DNA of 64,000 bases from Siphonodentalium dalli (Eukaryota; Mollusca; Scaphopoda; Gadilida; Siphonodentaliidae): NCBI GenBank assembly GCA_032622095.1, contig CP136067.1, forward strand, positions 136,525,990-136,589,989. Direction: 5' to 3'. The notes under the pieces were generated by a model. It was given only the letters and a program-made list of their open reading frames with translations, did no database searches and had not been told where the DNA came from. The position numbers and the translations under genes were made by a program. Position 1 is the stretch's first letter, and every line of letters begins with the position of its first letter. Shown piece by piece: positions 43,827 through 55,376 of this stretch.

Positions 43827-46337
43827 TCATGATATCCTTCTGATAGGCAATTTCCTCACTATGTTTGTCGTAGAGAGCATATAACTTTGCCCTCCTGTCC
43901 ACTCTTGCCCGTTTGGACTTTTGGTCATTTTATATGATCTCAAGTCATTTCCAGCCTTCTGCACTGCTGCAAGTCTTTTGGACACTTTTGATCTTGGGTG
44001 AATCTCACAATCAAGTTCTTTACACAACACAGATATGGAATTCCCACAGCCTACATTTGTGGAATGGCAAGCTGAATGTGCACGCCCACTAACATTTCGG
44101 GTAAATGTCACATTTTTGGGCAGAGATACCCGAATTGCTCTGTTGAATGCCTCGGCTTTTTGCGTGTTCATGCCAAGAAAAGTCTTGTCAATCATTTGTG
44201 GACACAGTCTGTAGTCAACACACTCCGTGAGAATATCCGAACAGTCCGAAGTTTTATTGATCGTAAATTTGGGTCCTAGCACAGTTTCATTTTTAACGAT
44301 CCAGTTGGATTTTTTCGTTTCCTTGCACAGATATGAGTATTTTTTACACATAACATGGGAGTTTTGGAAACACTTCACTATTGCTTCTTTCACATTCAGT
44401 AAATGTTTCTTCATTCCTTCAGCGTTGGCTTTGAAATGCTTTCCCGCAGATGTCAATTCACCCTGACATCGATCAGAAATGTTCATTGCGAGTTTATTTA
44501 TCAGTTTTGATTTGCTTTTTAGGTCAGGTCCAGCGATGAGAGTTGGCAGCGTCTTATGGTTTTTGATGAATTTCCGATGGTTTCTCGACACATGAGCTGA
44601 GTCCAGTTGATGAGTTGGTCTGGTCGCTGTTGCTCCTTTGTCATAGAGATCCTCACAGCCTTTGAAGCCCGCTGCATCGGGATCAGTAACAAGGTGACCA
44701 ATCTCGATATTGCTATTGGTTTTCATTTCACCAAATGCTTCTTTCGCCCATGTTCTCTCATCGCCGATGCTCTTCTCAAATGGAATCGTTGCGAAACAGT
44801 CTTTCCCACATGTGTGATTATCACATTTGTTCAGGTGTTTGCGTTTCGAACAAAGCTTGTTGTGCACCACAAGTCCAATAATGTCATGTGACGGCGTTAG
44901 ATTTTCAACAACACTGTATATAACTTGAGTGCTTGGTTGAAATGGGTTTCTGCCACACCCAGAATAAATCGGATTATTATAAAGTCCATCTGCCTGTGCG
45001 TCGATGATATGTGGACTCTTCTTTCCATCAGTTTGTTGTTTATGTATGAGTTTCGAACGTCTTTCTCGGAGATCCTTTTTATTTATTTCCTCAATTTTTG
45101 GTAAACTTTTATTTGCTGTGCTCTGAATTGACTTTTCGGCTGGCGGGGGAATATTAGCACTTGCACATATGCGTCTGAATCCTCCTGCTGCAATGGGTGT
45201 TTTAGATAATCCGACTGAAAGTCCAACATTTGGTTTTGCTGGTCTCCTGCCAGGGTTCCCTGTTATAATTTCATCATACAGGTTGAAAATTTCAGATCTA
45301 AAATCACAACACGTGCAAATCATTTTCTCTCTACATCCAATTCCACGAATTTCCTCAGCGTTCATGTCCCAGTATAGGAATCCTGTACACGTGGGTTTAT
45401 ATGCCCTATGTTTTTCGAAGGAAGAGTTCCACATCATCGCATTTCGGCGTATATTGACCACCCTGTTTGATCCGCATTCGCATTGCCAACCACTGACACA
45501 TCTCTTGTCTGGGCTATCATTTCTGAAAATTAAAAAGTAAAATCCTAAATTTTACTCTTTGAACCATATATATTAAAGGTACATACATATCGGTCTAACT
45601 GTGAGATATTTTTTTTCTTTAAAAACACTGCCTGCTCCAAACAGTCCTTTGAATGAATAGTAAACTAAAGCACTCACAGTGCTGCAATTTAATTTATATA
45701 TATCTGCATGCAAAGCAATGTTATACCTGTGCTGTTTGCAATTAGTGACCCAATTCATATGAACAGAATAAGGGGAGTAACTCTATCTGCAAATTATTAG
45801 GCTGAAAACCTGTGTTTTGACTCAGGGTACAGTTTTCAAATCATTTCCTGCACACAGAGGGATGGGGGCATGTCAAATTAATTTTTGTTGTCATGCAGGA
45901 GGACACAGCCAAGATTTTGAAAAAAGATTTTAAAGTCATACACTTGATTTGAGAAGATCAAATATATGTTTAGTTTATTGATATTATAATGCTGAATTTC
46001 ATACCCCCCCTATTTCTTATCTATATGATGAAAAGAACATGCATATAACATTGTTTGTTGCATGGAATATTGTGAGAGATGTTTACCTTTCATTTTTTCT
46101 TTCAGGCTCTTTGTTGTCAGATTGACCCTTCCCTCTTGGATTAAGACTGTTTGCAGCAGACCGAGTTTGATGTGCTCTCACAGAGTTTGGCTTTTCGAGA
46201 ATGTCCAGTGATGTAATGATCGTTCTTTTGCGTAAATGTTTCACTACTCTGTTATCCACATATGGTTCTCGCTTGGCTTTATACAACTGTTTGTGTCCTG
46301 GTTTGAATCTGAGGGGATTATCAAATGTAAACTTCAT
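43827..46337 (-). CDS. Mutator-like DDE transposase, two exons
   Basis: Exon 1 runs 46337-46087 and ends at a donor AAG/GTAAAC. Exon 2 starts at 45522 after TTTTCAG. The phase-2 junction restores AGA and a continuous frame of ~648 residues to the stop at 43827. The 564-nt intron contains stops. Exon 1 is basic. Exon 2 begins with a zinc-like CVSGWQCECGSNR and a CTCC pair. The catalytic region has the family pattern of animal Mutator-like transposases: first Asp in DAQADGLYNN (about residue 262), a CSKRKH..C..H.C insertion, second Asp in HLVTDPDAAGFKG (about 364), and Glu in NTQKAEAFNRAI (about 541). The frame is open upstream to 46370 without an ATG and includes ICEDC, so an earlier start or exon is possible. 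Confidence 0.85.
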
Positions 46338-46370
46338 TGTCTCACAGTCCTCACAAATTCCAAAATCCAC

Positions 46371-47275
46371 TCAACAACTCTGTCACATTAACAGCATTAA
46401 TTTGGAAAATTCTTCTCGCGAATATACAACTTCCAGAATTTTTACAATGAGAAATGATATTTGTCTCGAGAAATGATGACAACTAACCGTTCTGAGATCA
46501 GCACCTTGCTTTTAAGGAGTTTTGAAATTAATGATGCTTGAAAATGTCTGCCATCTTATCTGTTGATATATTACTACTTTATCAGCTGAAGGAACATGTT
46601 GTCATTATAACCTCATCATTGGCACCCCCTGTCCAATGTTAGTTAAGGACATTTGATACTGTGAGACAATAGATTAAGGATTCCTTCTAATTGGGATTGC
46701 AGCAGACATTACAAATATTAGCACCATTTTCAATCAGGAAAATTCACCTGACCCAGGGTTAAAACACCCTTGTCTGAGCTCATTGTTTAAATAATTTTCC
46801 ACTTAATTTTTCTGATTTTGGGACAAGTAGTAATTGTTCTTCAAAATTATGCCAAGTTTACTGACTAATGAACCCTCCACACTATTTATTTTTCAAAGTA
46901 AAGGCATTTTTTGTGTGAATCTGCAGCTGATTTGCATAGGGTTAAATGAAACCTGTGCATATCTGTTCCTGTGGAGAAATTAAATTCATGGGACACAACA
47001 GATGAAAGCCAAGTGAAAACCTGATCAAATGAATGTGGTATAACTTCTCATGCTTTATTAGATGCCTCATATTATTAAATTAAACTCAAATCCAACCTGC
47101 ATTTTGGCTTTTTATTCTGAATGGATGTATTATTGGGTGGGTTCCAATTAAAGGGTCACATGGCATTAAAAACACATTTTTTTAAAACAACATCAGTTTA
47201 ATAATTATAGGTATATATCAAGGTTCACAATGGGTTATGCACAAAAAATATGAAGAAAGGCCACATGGCCCTTTA
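46371..47275. other. Transposon interior without a gene
   Basis: This ~900-bp stretch between transposase exon 1 and the right terminal repeat has no open frame of note. It could carry the transposase promoter or an untranslated first exon on the minus strand, but I see no clear signal. Confidence 0.4.
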
Positions 47276-47726
47276 GGTTACACTGGTGTAAATACTATAG
47301 CCAGCTCCCCCTGCGGTTGCGGGAGGAGTATAGAGTTTCACAGTTAAAACACTCTGGGCTGTGATTGGTTGCATGAATTAAATGTAAACTGTTGACAAAA
47401 ATTCAAGGAATCATTCTCCCACAAACTTCATTTGCCAAGAGGCCCATTCATTAAAGGTGAAGTCTGTTGTGGCTGTTTAGAAATTTTAAGTGTGATTGAA
47501 AAAATGACAATATTTTTTTAGTGCGGAACTGACCCTAGTCATGAAAAAACGAAAATTTGAAGTGGATTCCCTGCTAGACGGTGTTGATTTTTTTATTGGG
47601 AAAGTTTCCACAGATGTCAAGCTCACATAATCCGAAGGCAGTTTGAACAGTTTCCATTTGACCTCTGATGCAGATCAACAAACGTTAACATTGAAGCCTA
47701 TGGGAAATATTTACACCAGTGTAACC
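47276..47726 (+). repeat. Right 451-bp terminal direct repeat
   Basis: Same length and orientation as 42790-43240, with no mismatch seen by eye. Its left inner neighbour CCCTTTA is the inverse of TAAAGG right of the left repeat. Confidence 0.9.
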
Positions 47727-48220
47727 ATTTGTTGTCAAATTGCAGGCGCGCACCGTGACATTGAAGAATGCGCGCCGTGTCCAAAATCGAATGCAAACCG
47801 CTTCTCACGTGGCAGCTGAGACCGCGTGAATTATATGTTGCCAGAAATAAACTAGGTACAGTGTTAGCCCGGTCGTTGTTTGGGTTAAGTGGTCTATTTG
47901 TTCGGCACAATTATGCCACTCTCTAGTATGACTAAATTGAATTTGATACTTTGAAGTACAGAACGGTCAATGCCTGTGTGGCTGTTCAAATTAATAATAC
48001 GTTGAAGAAAACATCACATTACAGGAGAGATTTTGCTTATCAAATAGCTCCACATAACATGGACAACAGTACTGGGTTAATTGTAATAGTTCCCTCAATT
48101 ACGTACACCATATAACTTATTTACCGTACATGCATGTTCATTCTTGAAACGTGAATTGGTGAAACATGGCGACTGATTTTACTGATTTGAACATATTTAT
48201 TGTAACCCACAATATATATA

Positions 48221-48379
48221 GGTTATCACCACCATGTGTGTTTCTGAGATCCGTATTCAAGTCGAGCTGCCTTCTCTGGGCAGTCTATCGACGAGTCCGT
48301 ATGACGAGTCGATAGACAGCCCAGAGAAGGCAGCGAGACTTGAATACGGATCTCGGAAACATACAGGGTGATGATAACC
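48221..48379. repeat. 159-bp hairpin with ~77-bp arms
   Basis: GGTTATCACCACC to CTATCGACGAGTC on the left pairs with GACGAGTCGATAG to GGTGATGATAACC on the right, around a ~5-base loop. The inner 50 bp (GAGATCCGTATTCAAGTC outward and CTGCCTTCTCTGGGC inward) are almost perfect. The few mismatches form small internal loops where both strands read GAG or A/A. There is no open frame. Confidence 0.88.
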
Positions 48380-49735
48380 AATTTATCTTACAATTCGTCC
48401 CATAAAAATGCAATAAAACTCAATTTAAAACAGGAACTATTTTATTACGCGCAACACACAACGTACACAATATTCTCAGCACGCGACGTTGTGATAAGTC
48501 AAATTCTGAGAATTCACGTCACTATTCAAATTCACTTTGGCTGGAATCCGATTCAATGAAGAGGCGACGATATTTTCGTTTCATATGTTCGACATAATTG
48601 TCACTTTTAACAGGATAATTGTATTATTTTATGGTGCAATCTCCTTGGATAGTGATAGTGTTGGCGAGAGGCATTGCCGGAGATGACTGTCCATTCAGAG
48701 TTTTGGTGAATTTTGAACTTTCCGACACTTCGACAATCGAGTTCTGACTCGCACTAAAATAACCCATTAAACTTCATTTAGAGGAAATGCACTAAATCAC
48801 GGACTGTTCGTAAGTATTGTGTTTTATATCCTTAACATAAGATAAAATTAATTTGATTTTCCATTCTGTATTTTATCGAATAAAAAATGCGTTCAGTAGC
48901 TTTTGATCAAGACCGTACTGAAATACGGGGAATTCCCTACTTCGCTAAAATAGAAATTGTCAAAATAGTCCGTATTCGTGCGCGCTGTTAACAATGTGTA
49001 AACTTCGTTACTTTTTCGATTTCCAAACATTTTTGGGTGGTTATTTTGAGCTTTTTGGGTCCTGTCTCCAGATTTTGTCAACTTTATTGAACTAATTATT
49101 GATTATTTTACATTCGTAGCACACGAGTATATTATTTTACGACTTTTAGTTGGTTATTTAGACGTTTTGTTTTGAAAACAAGCCAGTTGTCGAAACGCAC
49201 GTGCACCAGCTGTTGCCATCGAAGATATCCTTGTTGCAATCCATGATACAAGATCGGAAACCGCCTAGGCGTTTTCGCGTGTATTTGATGAAATATAGCT
49301 ATATTGTAAGATAAAAATATATATTACACAGATGATATATAACAATGATGATATGTGTGTGTGCACAGAGGATCGGGGCACAAGTTGCCGAACTTATCGG
49401 AGCTCCTCTCCCCTGGCATTCAATTGCTAATAAATTTAAATATCGGAGATGGTTTTTAATTTAGGTGCATTGTAGGAGTTACTGTTTAAGTGTGGCTGTT
49501 GGAGTGGCTGTGGTTTCGCAGATTGGGGTCAGAGAAACTATAACGAGAGAGAATTCTGATAATTATGAGATTAGGAGAAATTAAGAGAAACGGTCTGTAG
49601 ATGAGATAAATGATTGTACTGTCTCAAACAGGCGCATATTTAGCTTTCCGCTGTAGTCTTGTACACCAAACAGGAGATATTTTTCGGAGACAATGGTCAC
49701 GTTAAGTTCATCCACACGAGCCCACACTGCCAAAA
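48380..49735. other. Non-coding stretch
   Basis: I see no coding signal or element ends. Short open frames at 48368-48559 and 48893-49081 are unrecognised. Confidence 0.35.
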
Positions 49736-50032
49736 ATAATTTCTTAATAAGATAAAATATCTTGAAACAAGAAAAACTATTTCCTGAAACAGGAAAATAA
49801 ATCTTATTTTGAGAAATATACCCCCAAAGTCTGCTACATCAAGAAAATTTAAGAAACTCCCACCAGACAAAAGATAGTTTTCTCAAAAAAGATAGATTTT
49901 AGTCTTGAAACAAGAAAACATTTCCTTACTAAGAAAATGGCTTCAAAAATTAAATATATATTTCTTGTTTCAAGATTTTTTTTCTAAGTTAAGAAATACT
50001 TAAAGAAAATATTTCTAAACCAAGAATTAATT
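49736..50032. repeat. A/T-rich repeat of CTTGAAACAAGAAA modules
   Basis: CTTGAAACAAGAAAA and inverted TTTCTTGTTTCAAGA, together with AGAAAATATTTCT and TCTTAATAAGA-like palindromes, recur in both orientations, allowing extensive foldback. The ends AATAATTTCTTAATAAGA and TTTCTAAACCAAGAATTAATT are weakly inverted. Confidence 0.55.
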
Positions 50033-50104
50033 GTTATGTACAAATTACTGCTGTAATAGAATAACTGTAAAAGTCCAACGATAGCAAAATTGTGATCAAA
50101 ATTT

Positions 50105-50390
50105 TATGGTAAACATTGAAAAAGGTCCAACCTGTTGATTAAATGTTCTGAAATTCATATTCATACTTAAATATTTGAACTACATGTAATACTACAGCTA
50201 TAGGATTATATAATTGTTGACAAGTCACTCACTGTAACAGTTTTGTTTACATAACATTGGAAAAGGTCCAACCTGTTGATTAAATATTCTGAAAATGTTA
50301 TTCATAGTTAAATATTTGAACTAATAATACAGCTAGAATTATATATTTGTTGACAAATCACTGTAACAGTTTTGTTTACATAACAATAGT
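50105..50390 (+). repeat. Tandem duplication of ~140 bp
   Basis: Both copies contain AAAAGGTCCAACCTGTTGAT, TTAAATATTTGAACTA, TTGTTGACAA and CTGTAACAGTTTTGTTTACA. Starts are near 50117 and 50252. Confidence 0.8.
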
Positions 50391-50689
50391 TTCAACAGCT
50401 GTAATTTTGTTATTGGCAATCTGTCAGTAAGTGTTTTTATCTATTTCTCAATGCGCTTAAGGCATGCTGACCTTTATACAATTTTAATAAAATTTTGTTT
50501 GCACAATATAGTGGGTCGCCATTGAGGAGGCCTCCCTTGAAATCTCCAGTTGGTGGTTTGCCACACCATCCCGAACTAGACAAACCTCTCTGGTGGCCCC
50601 TTGCATTGAACCTATTAATTAAACCGGTACTTCAAGCTGGTATATACCCCTCTTATATAAGGATGGAAGATGCTTCCAATTTCAAACCG

Positions 50690-53310
50690 ATGGTATTTCT
50701 TCAGAGTTGACTCTCTTGTATTATGAAAGCAAGCCCAATGAGGCCATGCACCTATTGTATGTTTATAACACACAAAAGACTATATCTTAGCAGAATGCAT
50801 GTCTCTGATAATACAAACAATAAAATATCCAATTTATCCATAGTTGAATTTCATTTGGCTATATAGGAAAGCATACAATGTGGCTTTTATTTAGTTTCCA
50901 CAAAGTATTTTAAGTAAAATATCCATCAAGTGATGTATTCTGCCTTGTCCTATATATTAAAATGCATGCAATGGCCATGAGAAATGCTTAATTTATTGGT
51001 AGAGATGTCAATCAGATAAGAAATACTGACATTTTAGGTTTGATACACCATTTCAGCTGGCTTGGCATCTTTTAAATTTGAAACCTAAGGGAATTTATTC
51101 AGCTTTGACTCTCTAAATTATGGAAGAAAGCCCAAATGAAGCCACTATTTGCATGTTAGTAACATGTATAAGGCTATATCTCAACAGAATACATGTCTCT
51201 GATAAAATGCACAATAAAATATCAATAGTTCAATTGCATTTGGCTATAGAGGGATGCATACAATATTGGTTTTATGTAGTTTCCACAGACTATTTTAAGT
51301 AAAATATCCATCAATTGATGTGTTCTACATAGCCTTGTATATTAAAATGCATGTAATGACCATGGGAAATGTTTAATTCATTAGTTGATATGTCCATCTG
51401 ATAAGAATACTGACAATTGAGGTTTAAAATACCATTTCATGGGATTATGGGATCATAAATATCAAACTAAGGGAATTTCTTCAGATTTGACTCTCTAAAT
51501 AATGGAAGAAAGCCCAAATGAAACCACTATTTGCATGTTAATGACATGTATAAGGCTATATCTCAACAGAATACATGTCGCTGATAAAATACACCATAAA
51601 ATATCCATAGTTTAATTGCATTTGGCTATAGAGGGATGCATACAATATTGCTTTTAAGTAGTTTCCACAGACTATTTTAAGTAAGATATCCATCAAATAA
51701 TGTTTTCTACCTTGCCCTTTATAGCATAATGCACGCAGTGACCATGAGAAATGTTTAATTTATTGGTAGAGATGTCCATCTGATAAGAAATACTGCCATT
51801 TGAGGTTTGATACACCATTTCAGCTGGCTTGGCATCTTACAAATTTGAAATAAGGGAATTTATTCAGCTTTGACCCTCTAAATTATGGGAAAAAAGCCTA
51901 AATTATGCCATTATTGGCATGTTTATAACATATATAAGGCTATATCTGAACAGAATACATGTCTCTGATGAAATCAACAATAAAATATCCATAGTTTAAT
52001 TTGTTTTGGCTATACAGGGATGCATACAACATGGCTTTTAGGTTGTTTCCACAGACTATTTTAAGTAAAATATCCATCAAATGATGTTTTCTGCCTTGTC
52101 CTGTATATTAAAATGCATGCAATGACCATGAAAAATGTTTAATTTATTGGTAGAGATGTCCATCTGATAAGAAATACTGCCATTTGAGGTTTGATACACC
52201 ATTTCAGCTGGCTTGGCATCTTACAAATTTGAAATAAGGGAATTTATTCAGCTTTGACCCTCTAAATTATGGGAAAAAAACCTAAATTATGCCATTATTG
52301 GCATGTTTATAACATATATAAGGCTATATCTGAACAGAATACATGTCTCAGGTGAAATAAACAATACAATATCCATAGTTTAATTTGATTTGGCTATACA
52401 GGGATGCATACAACATGGCTTTTAGGTTGTTTCCACAGACTATTTTAAGTAAAATATCCATCAAATGATGTTTTCGGCCTTGTCCTGTATATTAAAATGC
52501 ATGCAATGACCATGAAAAATGTTTAATTTATTGGTAGAGATGTCCATCTGATAAGAAATACTGCCAATTGAGGTTTGATACACCATTTCAGCTGGCTTGG
52601 CATCTTACAAATTTGAAATAAGGGAATTTATTCAGCTTTGACCCTCTAAATTATGGGAAAAAAGCCTAAATTATGCCATTATTGGCATGTTTATAACATA
52701 TGTAAGGCTATATCTGAACAGAATACATGTCTCAGGTGAAATAAACAATACAACATCCATAGTTTAATTTGATTTGGCTATACAGGGATGCATACAATAT
52801 TGCTTTTATGTAGTTTCCACTGATTATTTTAAGTAAAATATCCATCAAATGATGTTTTCTACATTGCCTTGTATATTAAAATGCATGTAATGACCATGGG
52901 AAATGTTTAATTTATTAGTTGATATGTCCATCTGATAGGAAATACTGACATTTGAGGTTTTAAATACCATTTCATGGGATTATGGGATCATAAATATCAA
53001 ACTAAGGGAATTTCTTCAGATTTGACTCTCTAAATGATGGAAGAAAGGCCAAATGAAGCCATTATTTGCATGTTTATAACATGTATAAGGCCATATCTTT
53101 GCAGAATGCTTTTCTCTGATAATAAAACAAATAACATATCTATATTTCATAGTTTAGTTGGCAAAACAGGGTGCATAACATGTGGTTTTAAAGTAGTTTC
53201 ACAGACTATTTTAACTAGAATATCAATTAAATGATGTAATCTAACTTGCCCTGTGTTTTAAAATGCATACACTGACCATGATAAATGTTTAATACAAACA
53301 GCGTCCTTAA
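50690..53310 (+). repeat. Satellite-like array, ~383-bp unit, seven copies
   Basis: The marker GACTCTCTAAATNATGG (or GACCCTCTAAAT) recurs near 50707, 51106, 51489, 51873, 52255, 52637 and 53022, spacing ~382-399 bp. Units share AACAGAATACATGTCTCTGA, GGGATGCATACAA, TTTCCACAGACTATTTTAAG and ATTAAAATGCATG. The middle units (51840-52780) are most alike. The first and last are most diverged, as expected for an array growing from the centre. No unit has a conserved frame. Confidence 0.9.
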
Positions 53311-55376
53311 TGCTGCACCAGCCTAACTCCCGTTATGAAAGGGTTAAATTAATAAACAAAGGTTACACAGACATCCCCCCTTCAACAGCGCGGTGAGTGT
53401 GTTTTTTATGTAATATATGTCATATCCGGTATAAGAGCCCCCCCCCCCATTTCGTATGCTGTATTCCATGCCCTGTTATGAGGTACGCCATATTCCGGCC
53501 CCTCTGTTAGGAGGTATTCGGTATTCCAAAAATACCGGTATTCGTATACCAACCTTCCAATAAAACGATCATAAGAATAATACAAATGCGATGTTTGTCA
53601 CAATAAATGCACGGTTTGACATACAGATCGTCGATCATCAATTTATATCAATTTAGACATGGACATGATGACCGGCGTTCGTACGGCAATAGAGAATTTA
53701 TCCATATGGCTGTTAACTGGTATTTCGTATTCCACCCTCTGTGTTAAGTGGTATTATTCCGTATTCCAGGGGGTGGGGTGCTCTTATATGGTGTGAAGTT
53801 TACAACTAATGTGGCAGTCATGAAATTTTTAATTATTAGAACTGTTTGGGATATATACACCCCAATAACCCTGTCTTCACGCTCCTGTTGGTGGTGGCCT
53901 TATCAATCTATTGCTTCGTTGAACTTTTATTATTGCAAATTTGAGGTAAAAGTTCTTGAAGCGTGTAATTTCGTTCCACTTTACAACAGCGGCACAATGA
54001 TGATTCCTATTTTTTTAACCTACCGGCGCAGATCGAGGCTGGCCGTAGCCTAGTACCCAGGCCAGCAAACGTATTTGAGGCCTGGTATAGGCTGAGCTCA
54101 TGAATATATTCATGAGATTCGGTTGTCACGTGATATTTTCGATTGCGGATTTATTTACAATTTTTATTGCTACGATAAAATCATCATTTTTATCTACAAT
54201 TTATATTTAATTACATCTTTATATCCATAATCAATAAGTTACACCATTAGTTTTTCTATATACGACAGTGACAGTGTTTATTGATTTCTGGAATGATGTG
54301 AAAAGTATGTTTAATTATGACCAGTTACCTGTTTTCGACTCATGCGTTTCAAGCATGTGGGGTTTGTTTTTTATTCATAGGCGAAAAAGTTGCTGGCCCA
54401 TAATGTATATTTTTATGTTGATTTCTTAGCAACACTCAGACCATTATTTTGACACCAAAAATTCCATGATGGGACAATGGGTTCATCTTTTCTGTCACAT
54501 TTTGTGAACATTGCAGTTTTTGTTTCTGGGGCCTAGTCTACGATACACGATGATGTCCAAATTTTTCGGGGGGGGGGGGTTGTAATTTGCTGTCCAGGTT
54601 TTAGGTGTGGAGAAGGGTTGAGTAAATTTTTTAAGGAATGGGTGGCGCTAGATAATCTGACAAGCGCCTAGCAAACCGAAATCTGTCCAATTGTTTTCTC
54701 GGGGTGGGGGCGTTTTGGTTGGGTCATTTTGTTTGTTTGTTTTCCTGGCAAGCACCTAGGAAGCTAAATGTTGTCCATTTTTTTAATGGGGCCTACGAAA
54801 AAGAATTCTTTTGAAGATTTGAGTCGAATCTATTGAGGGAAAATGTTCAGACAATGAGTTCAACAACCCTTCGGTCGTTTGTTGAACTTATTATATGAAC
54901 ATTTCCTATGGGATAACTACTCATAAATGATGTTCCAGTATAGAAAGGGTTAAGGAGGAAGTTTTTATATTGTCAATCTACAGAAAACATAAAAATAATC
55001 ACACACCGTTAAGGACAACCGCCCATAATAGATTAACCTGTCAATGTATCTTATCAAAATTATAGTATCACAAATACTCTACTCCAATATCATGTCAGGT
55101 ATAATGGATCATAATATGTCTATGTATGTGTCTATTTATCGCATATTATTTGTTAACATGTATTTAGGATTTATCCCCGCCCCCCCCAAATTAACTGGTA
55201 TCAGGATTCACCCCCCAAAATTAACTGGTATTCAGGATTCAGGAGGGGGGGGGTAATACCATCATATTACAGTATCACGCATATTTTTGTTTGCGGCAGA
55301 TTAGCCTCGGCCAAAGTTAAAATGAAGAATGTTTTATTTCTTGCTTGTAATAAATTTTTATTAATTTCATTTTAGA
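53311..55376. other. Repeat-rich non-coding stretch upstream of the DUF6589 gene
   Basis: There are variants of GGTATTCNGTATTCC at 53490-53770, C or G runs near 53440, 54570, 55175 and 55245, and a CTTCGG-centred hairpin AGTTCAACAACCCTTCGG at ~54858-54890. A direct AAATTAACTGGTAT pair lies at 55187 and 55217. A promoter or 5' UTR exon for the gene at 55377 could lie here, but I cannot point to it. Confidence 0.4.

Larger units (their letters stand above)
42790..47726. mobile_element. Two-gene Mutator-like transposon with His-Me endonuclease and 451-bp terminal direct repeats
   Basis: Two direct repeats, 42790-43240 and 47276-47726, appear identical by eye. Each begins GGTTACACTGGTGTAAATA and ends in the exact inverse pattern, TATTTACACCAGTGTAACC or one base shorter. 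Between them lie a plus-strand I-PpoI-type endonuclease and a minus-strand spliced DDE transposase, convergent. Outside flanks share ATTT next to the ends, or CATTTG if the terminal G/C is counted as target. Identical repeats and intact frames indicate recent insertion. It is nested in the outer TIR element. Confidence 0.85.
40139..47828. mobile_element. Candidate outer TIR element, containing the Mutator-like transposon
   Basis: The left end CACGGGGTCTCAGCTGCCAC (40139 to ~40215) is the inverse of 47828 to ~47752, with a handful of mismatches over ~76 bp. AATTA flanks both ends (40134-40138, 47829-47833). Without the nested 4.9-kb element the outer unit would be about 2.75 kb. It contains a minus-strand open segment at 41525-41782 but no recognised transposase. 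Two separate insertions of a related MITE in opposite orientation is the alternative. Confidence 0.6.

Noticed and set aside
44076-45540. Plus-strand frames opposite the Mutator-like transposase
   Set aside because: Antisense shadows; the minus strand has the conserved motifs and splice sites.
42790-47726. LTR retrotransposon interpretation of the 451-bp direct repeats
   Set aside because: The repeats start GG and end CC with long inverted ends, there is no gag, RT or integrase, and the gene content is a DDE transposase and a nuclease.
48246-48354. Possible hammerhead-type ribozyme in the hairpin (GACGAGTCCGTATGACGA)
   Set aside because: The invariant CTGANGA and GAAA core elements are absent; the similarity is limited to the stem II-like part.
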